Positions 41,624 to 50,798 of a stretch of DNA of 64,000 nucleotides are shown here, in pieces. The first letter of the stretch is position 1. The number at the start of each line of letters is the position of its first letter. The translations under genes were made by a program, and so were the position numbers. The notes below the pieces were generated by a model that was not told the origin of the DNA, did no database searches, and saw only the letters and a list, made by a program, of their open reading frames with translations. The stretch covers positions 62,001 through 126,000 of the forward strand of contig NZ_JAHLSY010000002.1 of the NCBI RefSeq assembly GCF_019049855.1. The letters are read 5' to 3'. The DNA is from Hydrogenophilus thiooxidans (lineage in GTDB: Bacteria > Pseudomonadota > Gammaproteobacteria > Burkholderiales > Rhodocyclaceae).

Positions 41624-42589
41624 ATGGCGATGAACCACTTTCACGCGCGCAGCAAACGCCCCCGCACGGCGTCGCAACGGCGTGGGCATGCGGCATCCGC
41701 TGACGTGCCCACCGCACTACAGGCGAATCGTTCGCGTTTTGACGCCAGCACGACGCCGACGGGCCTCAGTCGCCTCGACCTGGAGCTGGTCGCGCGGGGT
41801 CTAGCGCCGTCGCGCACCGCGGCGCAGCGGTTGATTGCCGCTGGCGCGGTGGCGGTTGATGGCACAATCTGCCGTAAAGCGGCCCATCTGGTGCCCTACG
41901 ACGCCACTCTCACCGTCGCGGAAACCGAACGCCCGCGCTATGTTTCTCGTGCGGGTGACAAACTCGACGCGGCACTCACCGCGCTAGGCTGGTCGATCGC
42001 TGGTTGCGTGGCGCTTGACGTCGGGCAATCGACGGGCGGTTTCACCGACTGCCTGCTGCGCCATGGCGTGCGGCGCGTTGTCGGCTTGGAGGTCGGACAC
42101 GATCAGTTGGCGGCTCCGCTCCGCACCCAAGCGCTTGTGGTTCCCGCTGGCACGAAGCCGGATGCCGCTGCCGTTCGTGAGGTACCGATCGTCACATTCG
42201 AAGGGGTGAATGCCCGTACGGTCACCGCAGCGCAGCTCGGCGCAGCGTTTCCCCCTTCTGGGTTCGATCTGATCGTTGGCGATCTCTCGTTTATTTCCGC
42301 GCAAACGGTGTGGCCAGCGGTCCTGCCCCTTGCGCGCAGCGTGGCGCGGCTCATCTGGCTCATCAAACCGCAATTCGAGCTGGGTCCAGAGGCATTGGGC
42401 AAAAACGGCATCGTTCGTGACTGGGCGCAACACGAACCCGCGCTGCAACGGCAGATGGTTGCAGCGCTCACCGCACTCGGTTGGCACACCGTCGCGTGGT
42501 TCCCCAGCCCGATTCGGGGCGGCGGCGTCGGCAACCAGCCGGGAAATCAGGAGTTCCTGATCGCAGCGGTTCGAGGTGCGCCCACATAG
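41624..42589 (+). CDS. tlyA: TlyA-family rRNA 2'-O-methyltransferase
   Basis: SAM-dependent rRNA methyltransferase of 321 residues. An S4 RNA-binding domain (LSRLDLELVARGLAPSRTAAQRLIAAG, near residue 48) is followed by YVSRAGDKLDAALTALG and an FtsJ-like fold with ALDVGQSTGGFTDCLLRHG, GDLSFIS and WLIKPQFELGPEALGKNGIV. The N-terminal ~45 residues are basic and not conserved, and no ribosome site is evident at 41624, so the true start may be further in. It is 15 bp after ahcY and metF follows, a common betaproteobacterial trio. The target nucleotide is inferred from TlyA. Confidence 0.87.
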   Translation: MAMNHFHARSKRPRTASQRRGHAASADVPTALQANRSRFDASTTPTGLSRLDLELVARGLAPSRTAAQRLIAAGAVAVDGTICRKAAHLVPYDATLTVAETERPRYVSRAGDKLDAALTALGWSIAGCVALDVGQSTGGFTDCLLRHGVRRVVGLEVGHDQLAAPLRTQALVVPAGTKPDAAAVREVPIVTFEGVNARTVTAAQLGAAFPPSGFDLIVGDLSFISAQTVWPAVLPLARSVARLIWLIKPQFELGPEALGKNGIVRDWAQHEPALQRQMVAALTALGWHTVAWFPSPIRGGGVGNQPGNQEFLIAAVRGAPT

Positions 42590-42689
42590 CCGGTCGATCC
42601 GAGTTCCCATGAGAGCGCTCTCCGCTGCCCAACGCCGCTTTCGATCGCGTATGTCGCTGCACTACCCACCCGAAACAGGAAACCCGAAG

Positions 42690-43499
42690 ATGGAGTACTC
42701 AGTCGAATTCTTTCCCCCGCAAACCCCTGAAGGCATGGCAAAACTGTGCGCCACTGCCCAAAAGCTCCAAACCACGGGACGCTTTGCCTACGCCTCGGTC
42801 ACCTACGGCGCGGGTGGCAGCACCCGTGATCGGACCTTTGCCGCAGTCGACGCGCTGCAAGCTGCCGGCTGGGAGGTCGCGCCGCACCTCTCTGGAATCG
42901 GCGCCACCGAAGCGTCGATCGTTGCGATTCTCGACCGCTATCGGGCCGCAGGGATCCGCCGCTTGGTGCTGTTGCGTGGCGATCTCCCCTCTGGTGTCGT
43001 CGATCCCGGGCCGTTTCGCTACGCGCGCGATCTCGTTACGTTCGTGCGCGCCCGTTACGATGACACCTTCTGGATTGCGGTAGCGGCGTACCCGGAATAC
43101 CACCCCCAAGCAAAACACGCGATCGCCGACCTCGATGCGTTCGCCGCAAAAATGGCCGCTGGCGCCGACTGCGCAATCACCCAATTTTTCTACAACCCGG
43201 ACGCGTACGCCCACTTCCGTGACGAAGCGGCACGCCGTGGTGTGACGCAACCGATCATCCCGGGGATCATGCCGATCACCCAGTTTTTCCGCTTGGCCCG
43301 TTTCGCGGATAGCTGCGGCGCGGAAATCCCGCGCTGGATCCGGCGTAAGATGGAAGGGTTTGGCGACGACATCGCAAGCATCCGCGCCTTCGGTCACGAG
43401 GTAGTTGCACACCTCCTTGAACGGTTGCGTGCTTTGGGCGCGCCGGGATTCCACTTTTACACGATGAACCAAGCCGAGCCGACGTTGGCGCTCCTATAA
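42690..43499 (+). CDS. metF: 5,10-methylenetetrahydrofolate reductase
   Basis: FAD enzyme making 5-methyl-THF for methionine synthesis. The 269-residue protein begins MEYSVEFFPPQTPEGMAKL with the catalytic Glu, then YASVTYGAGGSTRDRT, PHLSGIGATEASI, RLVLLRGDLPSG, CAITQFFYNPDAY and PGIMPITQF. It ends FYTMNQAEPTLALL, typical of MetF. The start ATG follows AGGAAACCC; the in-frame ATGs further upstream lack homology. With metK and ahcY it covers three enzymes of the methyl cycle; methionine synthase is outside this window. Confidence 0.96.
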   Translation: MEYSVEFFPPQTPEGMAKLCATAQKLQTTGRFAYASVTYGAGGSTRDRTFAAVDALQAAGWEVAPHLSGIGATEASIVAILDRYRAAGIRRLVLLRGDLPSGVVDPGPFRYARDLVTFVRARYDDTFWIAVAAYPEYHPQAKHAIADLDAFAAKMAAGADCAITQFFYNPDAYAHFRDEAARRGVTQPIIPGIMPITQFFRLARFADSCGAEIPRWIRRKMEGFGDDIASIRAFGHEVVAHLLERLRALGAPGFHFYTMNQAEPTLALL

Positions 43500-43538
43500 C
43501 CAGTTGCCAAAATTCCATTTTTTCGGCATCATCGCGCA

Positions 43539-44684
43539 ATGACCGCGATCCGTCCTCTTGCGCTCTTGGCGCTCCTCGGTGCGCTCTTTACCCTATCGGC
43601 TTGTAGCACGGTAGGCAATAACCGCTCATGGCTGAGCGCAGAGCCCTACACCGTTGCCTCCGAAAACGCTTCCGAGGAGGCTGAGGAAAATGGTGAGGAG
43701 GCGGAAGAAAACGACGCGCTCGACGGGTGGCTTCAGGCGCTTGCCTATCGTTCGCCGAATTATGGATTCGAGCTGCCGCAACGGGAAAACCGTCTGCGCG
43801 AAGCGCTCAAGACCGCTTTCGATCTGCAAGGCACCCCGTACCGCTCAGGGGGCACGAGCGCGCAGGGGCTCGATTGCAGCGGCCTGGTGTGGGTGGCGTT
43901 TGCAAGCGCTGGCATCAAACTGCCCCGCTCGTCACAGGAGCAGTTTCATGCGACCGAACGAATCACGCGCGAAGCGTTGCGTCCCGGTGATTTGGTTTTC
44001 TTCAAAACCGGGCGAAACAAAAAGCGCGCGGTCGATCATGTGGGCATCTATATCGGCAACGACCAGTTTCTCCACGCGCCGCGCCGTGGCAAAGAGGTCA
44101 CCGTCGCCTCGATGAACGAAGCATACTGGACCGCTCGATTTGTCGGCGCAGGGCGGGTTCCCGGTGCCACTGCCGAGAACATCCCGTCCGAGGTCGTTGC
44201 GCCCCCCCTGAGCACCGAGCGCACCGTGGGCAAAACCGAAGTGGCAGAGGTAGCTACCCTTCCTTCAACCCACCCACATCAACCGCCGGCCACGAACCAA
44301 CCGAAAGAGCTTGCCTCGAACCAAATTCGACGCGCCGCGGCGACGCAACACCCCGCTGCCCGCCAAAACGCTACCGGCACCGCGAGCCGAGTCACTGCAC
44401 AGCTTGCGCATAACGTAACCGCGCAAAAGGAAGCGAGCAAAAAGGTCAAAGAGCCACAACGAACCCTACCGGCTAAAGCGCTGGCTACAGCAGCAAAGCA
44501 GAAAGAACGTACTGGGAAATCGGTAACCGCTACGGCAAAAACCCCAGAGGGCGCGCGCAACATAAAGCGCGTACTGAGCGAAACGGCATCGAACAAACCC
44601 GCTACGCGCAGCGAAACCGTCAAGCGGACTCAGACGAGCAACAAAAAAGAAGCGGCGCTCACGCCGACCACCGCTTCCCGCTGA
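43539..44684 (+). CDS. NlpC/P60 lipoprotein endopeptidase with long basic tail
   Basis: Predicted outer-membrane lipoprotein of 381 residues that cleaves peptidoglycan stem peptides. The signal peptide has the lipobox LSAC (residues about 19-22). An acidic linker rich in Glu (about 40-65) leads to the NlpC/P60 domain: LDCSGLVWVAF (catalytic Cys near residue 109), GDLVFFKT, VDHVGIYIGNDQFLHAP (catalytic His). From about residue 205 to the end is a low-complexity Thr/Ala/Lys/Gln/Arg tail of about 175 residues with no cysteine. E. coli Spr/MepS is half this size and lacks such a tail. Convergent with gcdH. Confidence 0.85.
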   Translation: MTAIRPLALLALLGALFTLSACSTVGNNRSWLSAEPYTVASENASEEAEENGEEAEENDALDGWLQALAYRSPNYGFELPQRENRLREALKTAFDLQGTPYRSGGTSAQGLDCSGLVWVAFASAGIKLPRSSQEQFHATERITREALRPGDLVFFKTGRNKKRAVDHVGIYIGNDQFLHAPRRGKEVTVASMNEAYWTARFVGAGRVPGATAENIPSEVVAPPLSTERTVGKTEVAEVATLPSTHPHQPPATNQPKELASNQIRRAAATQHPAARQNATGTASRVTAQLAHNVTAQKEASKKVKEPQRTLPAKALATAAKQKERTGKSVTATAKTPEGARNIKRVLSETASNKPATRSETVKRTQTSNKKEAALTPTTASR

Positions 44685-44711
44685 TTTTCCCCTCCGGCGC
44701 AACCGCTTGGG

Positions 44712-45887
44712 TCAAAACGCGGCGATCCCCGTTTGCGCCCGCCCCAGAATGAGCGCGTGGATATCGTGCGTCCCTTCGTAGGTATTGACCACCTCGAGAT
44801 TGACCAGATGGCGAATCACGCCGAACTCATCCGAAATTCCGTTGCCGCCCAGCATGTCACGCGCCATTCGGGCAATTTCGAGCGCTTTGCCGCAGGAGTT
44901 GCGTTTGAGCATCGAGGTGACCTCCGGCGCCGCGATCCCTTCGTCTTTCATCCGCCCCAACCGCAAGCACGCCTGTAACCCGATTGCGATTTCGGTTTGC
45001 ATATCGGCCAACTTCTTCTGGATGAGTTGGTTCGCGGCAAGCGGCTTTCCGAACTGCTTGCGATCGAGCACATACTGCCGCGCGGTATGCCAGCAAAATT
45101 CCGCTGCGCCCAGAGCGCCCCAAGCGATGCCGTAGCGCGCCGAATCGAGGCACGTAAAAGGGCCACGCAACCCGCGAATCTCCGGAAAAACGTTCTCTTC
45201 GGGGACGAACACCTCATCCATCACGATCTCACCGGTGATCGAGGTTCGCAACCCCACTTTGCCGTGAATCGCCGGCGCGCTCAACCCTTTCAAGCCCTTT
45301 TCGAGCACGAAACCGCGAATGGTGCCGGCGTCATCTTTCGCCCAAACGACGAAGACGTCGGCGATCGGACTGTTGGTGATCCACATCTTGCGGCCCGTCA
45401 AGCGATACCCCCCCGGGACCGCGCGCGCCCGGCTCTCCATACTGCCGGGGTCGGATCCGTGGTTGGGTTCGGTAAGGCCGAAACAGCCAACCCACTCGCC
45501 TGTGGCTAACTTCGGGAGGAATTTCTGCCGCTGCGCTTCGGTGCCAAAGAGATAGATGGGTAACATCACGAGCGAACTTTGTACGCTCAACATCGAGCGA
45601 AAGCCGGAATCGATGCGCTCGATCTCCCGCGCGATCAGACCGTAGCTCACCGCATTCATCGCGGCGCACCCATACTCGGTAGGCAGCGTGCATCCCAAAA
45701 GCCCCAGTTCCCCCATCTCGCGGAAAATCGCACGATCGCACTTCTCTTCGCGAAACGCTTCACGCACCCGCGGCTGCAAGCGCTCCCGCGCGTAGCGCGC
45801 TGCGGTATCGCGCGCGGCGCGCTCCTCATCAGACAACTGGTTTTCCAATAAAAATGGATCTTCCCAACAAAAAGGGCGATAGCTCAT
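44712..45887 (-). CDS. gcdH: Glutaryl-CoA dehydrogenase
   Basis: FAD acyl-CoA dehydrogenase that oxidises and decarboxylates glutaryl-CoA to crotonyl-CoA. The 391-residue protein has the GcdH-like start [56 protein letters not shown], the subfamily segment [15 protein letters not shown], and the catalytic Glu in [20 protein letters not shown]. It lies 13 bp downstream of a DUF1850 gene in a five-gene set with a TAXI transporter and a CoA-transferase, which supports glutarate degradation. Confidence 0.94.
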   Translation of the reverse strand: MSYRPFCWEDPFLLENQLSDEERAARDTAARYARERLQPRVREAFREEKCDRAIFREMGELGLLGCTLPTEYGCAAMNAVSYGLIAREIERIDSGFRSMLSVQSSLVMLPIYLFGTEAQRQKFLPKLATGEWVGCFGLTEPNHGSDPGSMESRARAVPGGYRLTGRKMWITNSPIADVFVVWAKDDAGTIRGFVLEKGLKGLSAPAIHGKVGLRTSITGEIVMDEVFVPEENVFPEIRGLRGPFTCLDSARYGIAWGALGAAEFCWHTARQYVLDRKQFGKPLAANQLIQKKLADMQTEIAIGLQACLRLGRMKDEGIAAPEVTSMLKRNSCGKALEIARMARDMLGGNGISDEFGVIRHLVNLEVVNTYEGTHDIHALILGRAQTGIAAF

Positions 45888-45900
45888 CGATCGGCTCCCA

Positions 45901-46380
45901 TTAGGTGCTTTTTTGTTCCCCGCGACACGGCGCGATCTCCATACGCCAAGCAGATACCGACGTCATCGGAGCCTGCTCGGCATCCAAACGGCTTGCCGGT
46001 GGCAACAACGCACGACAGCCGCTTCCTTCGCCACACCATTCATAGGGCGCGGCAAAGGAAGAGTGGGTCAAAACCACTTTCGGCAACAGCCGGTTGGGGC
46101 GATAGACCCAAACACCGTGCTCAAAATGGGCCTCCGGTGGCGGTTCCATGCCCGCACCGCTACCCCGCACGCGTGCCGCAAGCAGACGCACGCCACCGGG
46201 TTCGGCCGTGTACGCCTCTTCCCACCAGCTCTTTTCGATGGAATGGCGCCAACGCAACGTCCCCGCTGCTCCCAATACCTCCAGAATCGGCGCCGAAGGG
46301 GCGTGCGGCGACGCGTCACGCGCCCCCGAGGCACCGAATGCCGCCCAGGAGAGGCAAAGCAGCCAAGCCATGTTATCCAT
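45901..46380 (-). CDS. DUF1850 family protein
   Basis: 159-residue exported protein. The first 16 residues form a hydrophobic signal ([16 protein letters not shown]). A DUF1850-like pattern follows: [17 protein letters not shown] (the conserved HSIEKS-like segment), [17 protein letters not shown] and [22 protein letters not shown] with two cysteines. Family members almost always sit beside fused TRAP permeases of the TAXI type, as here, and their role is unknown. The ATG at 46380 overlaps the end of the permease gene by 8 bp; a second ATG lies at 46371. Confidence 0.8.
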   Translation of the reverse strand: MDNMAWLLCLSWAAFGASGARDASPHAPSAPILEVLGAAGTLRWRHSIEKSWWEEAYTAEPGGVRLLAARVRGSGAGMEPPPEAHFEHGVWVYRPNRLLPKVVLTHSSFAAPYEWCGEGSGCRALLPPASRLDAEQAPMTSVSAWRMEIAPCRGEQKST

Positions 46381-48496
46381 TCAACCCGATCTCGCGAACG
46401 ATGAGCAGCCCGGCCGCAAAAATTCCTGCGAGATCGGCAACCCACCACGGTACCGCCAGAAGAAGCGCCGCCGCTACGGCCAAAAGCCGCTCCCACCAAG
46501 CAAGGGAACCACCACCCTTACGGGTACCGATGATCGCGTACCCCCAACACCCTACCGCGAACAGGGCGCGCACGATCGCCCACAAAACGGCCCACCAGGC
46601 TGGGTCGCCTTGCAACATCAACGCAGGATCATAAACGGCAAGATACGGAACGACAAAACCAGCGGCCCCCAGCTGAAACGCTTTGAGACTGGTAGGTAAC
46701 GGCGGGGATTTCGCGATGCTCGACGCGGCATACGCCGCGAGCGCCACAGGAGGGGTGAGATCGGCCATCAGGCCGAAATAAAAGACATACATATGGCTGA
46801 CGATGAGCGGCACCCCCAACTCGAGGAGCGCTGGCGCCGCGATCGCACTCACGATGATGTAATTGGGGATCGTCGGGATCCCCATCCCTAAGACGAGACA
46901 AATCAGCATCGTCAAGACGAGCGCCAGGAACAGATGCTGCTTCCCGACAGAGAGGATATAACCCGCTAGCGACGTAGCAGCACCCGTCAGCGTCAGTACG
47001 CCAATGATCACCCCGACGATCGCACAAGCCACCCCAACGGGTAACGCCTGCATCGCTCCGACGATGAGACTCTCACGCACCCGATGCAACGTGTTTCGTC
47101 CCTCACGACGCCAAAAGAGCACCACTCCCAACGCGGCCAGGAGCAGCAACACCGGCAAGACGCCCCAGCGCACGACCAGCGCTCCCCAAACGCCAACGGC
47201 AATCCAGAAGAGGTATCGAAACGCTTGCCGCGAGACCATCGCCGCCACAGCGGTTCCCAAGACGAGCACCGCGGTGAGGGCCAACCCTGCCATCCCCGCA
47301 TACATCGGGGTATACCCCGCGAACAATAACCAAACAAGCCCAACGAGCGGCAACACCAAATACCACCGGGCGCGCAACGCTTGCCACGCGTTGGGGCACT
47401 CCTTGGGCGCAAGCCCCGCTAAGCCGCGTCGCTTCGCTTCCAGGTGCACCATCCAGAATACCGTAGCGAAATAGAGCAGCGCCGGCACGATCGCCGCACG
47501 GACGATTTCAGCGTAGGGTACGCCGATGTTTTCCGCCATGATGAACGCGACCGCCCCCATCACGGGTGGCATCACTTGCCCACCCATCGACGCGGTTGCT
47601 TCTACCGCTGCGGCAAAAGTCGGAGAAAAACCGCCGCGTTTCATCAATGGGATCGTGAATTGTCCGGTCGTCAAAACGTTTGCCACCGCTGAACCGGAAA
47701 TCGTCCCCATCAACGCCGACGAAAGCACCGAAACTTTCGCGGGGCCGCCCGCTGCGCGACCCACCAACCCCAACGCCACCTCGTTGAAGAGTTGCACCAT
47801 CCCGGCCCGTTCCAAGAATGCGCCGAAGAGGATGAAGAGAAAGATATAGGTCGCGGAAACGTAGATCGGAATTCCGAAGATCCCCTCAGCGCCGAAACTG
47901 AGCTGCTCGACCACCTGCTGCCATGCATAACCGCGATGGGCCAGCGCCCCAGGCGCCCACTGACCAAAGAGCGCGTACGCCAAGAAGAGCGCGCAGAGCA
48001 GGGGCAGAGGCCAACCCAACACCCTTCGCGCGGCCTCGAATACCAAGATCAAGAGCGCGACGCCAACGGCAAGATCGGCTTGGGTCGGATCTCCGGCGCG
48101 CAGAATCAGATCGTGTTCGAAAACCCCATAATAGAGAGCCAGAGACGCTGCAACGAGCGCCAGAAACAGTCCACCGATCCCACCGCCCCGTACCGGCGCT
48201 GCCGCCTCGACAACACGGCGGCGCGCCGGATAGAGCAGAAAAGTAAGGACGAGCAAAAACGCAACGTGCCACTCCCGAACGAGTTGCGACGACCAGGGAT
48301 GGAACGCCGCGACCAGCAGTTGATAACACGAAAACGCAAGCGCGACTCCACCCACCAACCAGCGCCAGCCGCGGGCAAGTGCCGCAAGGCGCGCCACCGC
48401 TTCCGACTCTTCGGCGTGGGGCACATGAGGGGGTGCGGCACTCGGCTCAACCGCCCCACCCTCAACCGCCTTACCCGTATCGCTCGTTTGACGCAT
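46373..48496 (-). CDS. TRAP transporter fused permease (4TM/12TM, TAXI type)
   Basis: Inner-membrane permease of 707 residues in which the small and large TRAP membrane subunits are fused. The large-subunit signatures are clear: GTISGSAVANVLTTGQFTIPLMKRGGFSP, TASMGGQVMPPVMGAVAFIMAE (shown as family motifs, split here), GMGIPTIPNYIIVSAIAAPAL and FGLMADLTPPVALAAYAASSIAKS. About 17-18 hydrophobic segments are visible. A Na+-dependent uptake mechanism is known for the family. I chose the ATG at 48496 after GGGGGA; a GTG 12 bases earlier is also possible. It follows the solute receptor gene by 32 bp. Confidence 0.92.
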   Translation of the reverse strand: MRQTSDTGKAVEGGAVEPSAAPPHVPHAEESEAVARLAALARGWRWLVGGVALAFSCYQLLVAAFHPWSSQLVREWHVAFLLVLTFLLYPARRRVVEAAAPVRGGGIGGLFLALVAASLALYYGVFEHDLILRAGDPTQADLAVGVALLILVFEAARRVLGWPLPLLCALFLAYALFGQWAPGALAHRGYAWQQVVEQLSFGAEGIFGIPIYVSATYIFLFILFGAFLERAGMVQLFNEVALGLVGRAAGGPAKVSVLSSALMGTISGSAVANVLTTGQFTIPLMKRGGFSPTFAAAVEATASMGGQVMPPVMGAVAFIMAENIGVPYAEIVRAAIVPALLYFATVFWMVHLEAKRRGLAGLAPKECPNAWQALRARWYLVLPLVGLVWLLFAGYTPMYAGMAGLALTAVLVLGTAVAAMVSRQAFRYLFWIAVGVWGALVVRWGVLPVLLLLAALGVVLFWRREGRNTLHRVRESLIVGAMQALPVGVACAIVGVIIGVLTLTGAATSLAGYILSVGKQHLFLALVLTMLICLVLGMGIPTIPNYIIVSAIAAPALLELGVPLIVSHMYVFYFGLMADLTPPVALAAYAASSIAKSPPLPTSLKAFQLGAAGFVVPYLAVYDPALMLQGDPAWWAVLWAIVRALFAVGCWGYAIIGTRKGGGSLAWWERLLAVAAALLLAVPWWVADLAGIFAAGLLIVREIGLNG

Positions 48497-48528
48497 CGCG
48501 TCCCCCACGCTCTGTCACACGGAGGGGA

Positions 48529-49488
48529 TCAGCGCAGCACACCCCGTTCGCGGTAGTAACGGGCCGCTCCCGGATGGAGCGGAGCGGGGGGATTTTCTGC
48601 CGCCCGTTCGAGCTGAACCCCTTTTGCGGCACTGTGCGCTGCGACCAACGCCTCGAGATGCTCGAAGAGCGCTTTGGTGATTGCATAGACCAGATCTTCT
48701 GCCACGCCGTCATGGGTGGCAAGATAGTTGCGGATGGCTACCGTCGATACCGGCTCACTCTGCCCTTCATAGGTTCCCGCTGGAATGGTCTCCGGTTGGA
48801 AGACTGGGTTGCCGATTTTCGCCACCACCGCTTCGGGAACGGGCACGAGCACGATCGGTAGCGCCGCGCCCAAGTCGCGCACCGCGGCCACACCCAAACC
48901 GGCGGAGATCAGAGTCGCGTCGAGTTGACGATTCTTCATCAACTCCACCGATTCGCCGAACGAGACATATTCGACTTTCCCCAACTCCGCGTAGGAGAAC
49001 CCTGCTGCCTGAAAGATCGTTCGGGCGTTGATTTCGGTGCCGCTGCGGGGCGCACCCACCGCAACCCGTTTCCCTTTGAGATCGGTCAGAGAGCGAATCC
49101 CCGAATCTTTACTGGCGACGATCTGAATGTAGTTGGGGTAGATCGCCGCCAGGGTGCGCAACTGTTTGAGCGGCGTTGGGAAACCGGCCTCAGCATCACC
49201 ACTCCATGCGTAAGCGAACGTGTCCCCCAACGTAAACGCCACCTCTCCCCGCCCTTTCGCAAGCAGGTTGAGGTTCTCGGCAGAGGCCTTGGTGGCTTGG
49301 ACATTCACCTTGGCATTGGGCAGTACTTGGCCAACGACCTGAGACAGCGCAACACCAAGCGGATAATAGACACCGCTCGTTCCCCCCGTGAGGATCGTCA
49401 CGAAGGTTTGACCCTGCGCTTGAGCGTGCCACGCAACCGGCAACAACAGGGTTGCGAGCGAACTTTGCAAGAATTCCCGTCTTTTCAT
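48529..49488 (-). CDS. TAXI-family TRAP solute-binding protein
   Basis: Periplasmic receptor of 319 residues for the fused TRAP permease. A signal peptide occupies residues about 1-25 (ending AWHAQAQG). The mature part has TILTGGTSGVYYPLGVALSQVV, the TAXI start motif, QATKASAENLNLLAKGRGEVAFTLGD (ATxASAENL), and later GKRVAVGAPRSGTEINARTI and VSFGESVELMKNRQLDATLISAG. The family binds dicarboxylates such as glutamate, 2-oxoglutarate or similar acids; the neighbouring GcdH and CoA-transferase favour glutarate. CoA-transferase ends 52 bp upstream. Confidence 0.92.
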   Translation of the reverse strand: MKRREFLQSSLATLLLPVAWHAQAQGQTFVTILTGGTSGVYYPLGVALSQVVGQVLPNAKVNVQATKASAENLNLLAKGRGEVAFTLGDTFAYAWSGDAEAGFPTPLKQLRTLAAIYPNYIQIVASKDSGIRSLTDLKGKRVAVGAPRSGTEINARTIFQAAGFSYAELGKVEYVSFGESVELMKNRQLDATLISAGLGVAAVRDLGAALPIVLVPVPEAVVAKIGNPVFQPETIPAGTYEGQSEPVSTVAIRNYLATHDGVAEDLVYAITKALFEHLEALVAAHSAAKGVQLERAAENPPAPLHPGAARYYRERGVLR

Positions 49489-49539
49489 CGCTGTCTCCTT
49501 TGGTTGTGGTAAATTTTTTTGATTGCTAATTAGGATAAC

Positions 49540-50796
49540 TCAAATCACCCCTTTTTGGCGCAACGCGGCGATTTCAGACGCGTCATACCCCAGCGAACGG
49601 AGCACGTCATCGGTGTCGGCGCCAAGAAGCGGCGGCGCGTTCCGATAAGTAACAGGGGTTTCGGAAAAGCGAATGGGATTGGCCACCTGTGGAACTTCAC
49701 CCGCAAGCGGATGGGGCAACATGCGCTTCATTTCACGATGAACCACTTGGGAATCGGAAAAGACCGCAGCAAGATCGTTGATCGGCCCACAAGGCACGCC
49801 GACCGCTTCCAACGCCCGGATCCAGTACGCGGTTGGTCGTCTGCGCGTCTCCTGCGCGATGAGCGGAATCAAGAGGTCACGATGGGCAACCCGCGCCGCG
49901 TTGGTGGCAAAACGGGGTTCCGTTGCCCACTCGGGGTGCCCCAGTTGCTCGGCAAGCCGCGCAAATTGCGCGTCGTTCCCCACCGCGAGGATCATGTGGC
50001 CGTCGGCGCTCGGAAAATCCTGGTACGGGACAATATTCGGATGGGCGTTGCCCAGCCGCTGCGGTACGCTACCGGAAACGAGATAATTGAGCGCCTGATT
50101 CGCCAGACACGCCACCTGAACATCCAAGAGCGCGAGGTCGATATGCTGACCCCGTCCCGTCTGCGCACGCGCGGCAAGCGCCGCAAGAATCGCGACCGTT
50201 GCGTACAACCCGGTGAGAATATCGGTCAGCGCAACGCCAACCTTCATCGGGCCGCCGCCAGGCTCGGAATCGGGGCGACCGGTGAGGCTCATCAACCCAC
50301 CGAGCCCCTGGATGAGAAAATCGTACCCAGCGCGGCCCGCATACGGCCCGGTTTGACCAAAGCCGGTGATCGAACAGTAGATGAGGCGCGGATTGCACGC
50401 GGCCAGTGTCGGGTAGTCGAGGCGATACGGCGCAAGCCCGCCTACCTTGAAATTCTCGACCACCACGTCCGCGCGTTGTGCCAGCCGATGAAGCACCGCT
50501 TGCCCTTCGGGCTGCGTAAAATCGACCGTCACTGAGCGCTTGTTGCGGTTTGCGCAGAGGTAATAGGCCGATTCCCCTGTTGCTCGACCCTCCCGATCGC
50601 GCAACCACGGCGGCCCCCAGTGGCGGGTATCGTCACCACGCCCAGGACGCTCGACCTTGATCACCTCCGCCCCCAGGTCGGCCAACAGTTGGGTCGCCCA
50701 CGGTCCGGCCAGAATACGGGAGAGGTCGAGCACGACCAATCCCGTCAAAGGCCCGCTGCGACACGCGTCGGGATCGGTCACAGAACCGTTCGCCAT
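49540..50796 (-). CDS. CaiB/BaiF family CoA-transferase (probable glutarate CoA-transferase)
   Basis: Class III CoA-transferase of 418 residues. The N-terminal half reads LTGLVVLDLSRILAGPWATQLLADLGAEVIKVERP (key parts LSRILAGPW and EVIKVE), YYLCANRNKRSVTVDF, and has the active-site Asp region in YDFLIQGLGGLMSLTGRPD. The C-terminal half contains GNDAQFARLAEQLGHPEWA and GVPCGPINDLAAVFSD. Starts at ATG 50796, three bases after the upstream gene. Its neighbours, a dicarboxylate-type TRAP system and GcdH, make succinyl-CoA:glutarate CoA transfer the most economical role. Confidence 0.86.
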   Translation of the reverse strand: MANGSVTDPDACRSGPLTGLVVLDLSRILAGPWATQLLADLGAEVIKVERPGRGDDTRHWGPPWLRDREGRATGESAYYLCANRNKRSVTVDFTQPEGQAVLHRLAQRADVVVENFKVGGLAPYRLDYPTLAACNPRLIYCSITGFGQTGPYAGRAGYDFLIQGLGGLMSLTGRPDSEPGGGPMKVGVALTDILTGLYATVAILAALAARAQTGRGQHIDLALLDVQVACLANQALNYLVSGSVPQRLGNAHPNIVPYQDFPSADGHMILAVGNDAQFARLAEQLGHPEWATEPRFATNAARVAHRDLLIPLIAQETRRRPTAYWIRALEAVGVPCGPINDLAAVFSDSQVVHREMKRMLPHPLAGEVPQVANPIRFSETPVTYRNAPPLLGADTDDVLRSLGYDASEIAALRQKGVI

Positions 50797-50798
50797 GG

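Noticed and set aside
40163-41689. A 508-codon minus-strand frame opposite ahcY
   Set aside because: ahcY on the plus strand is complete with catalytic and NAD motifs and a riboswitch; the antisense frame shows none.
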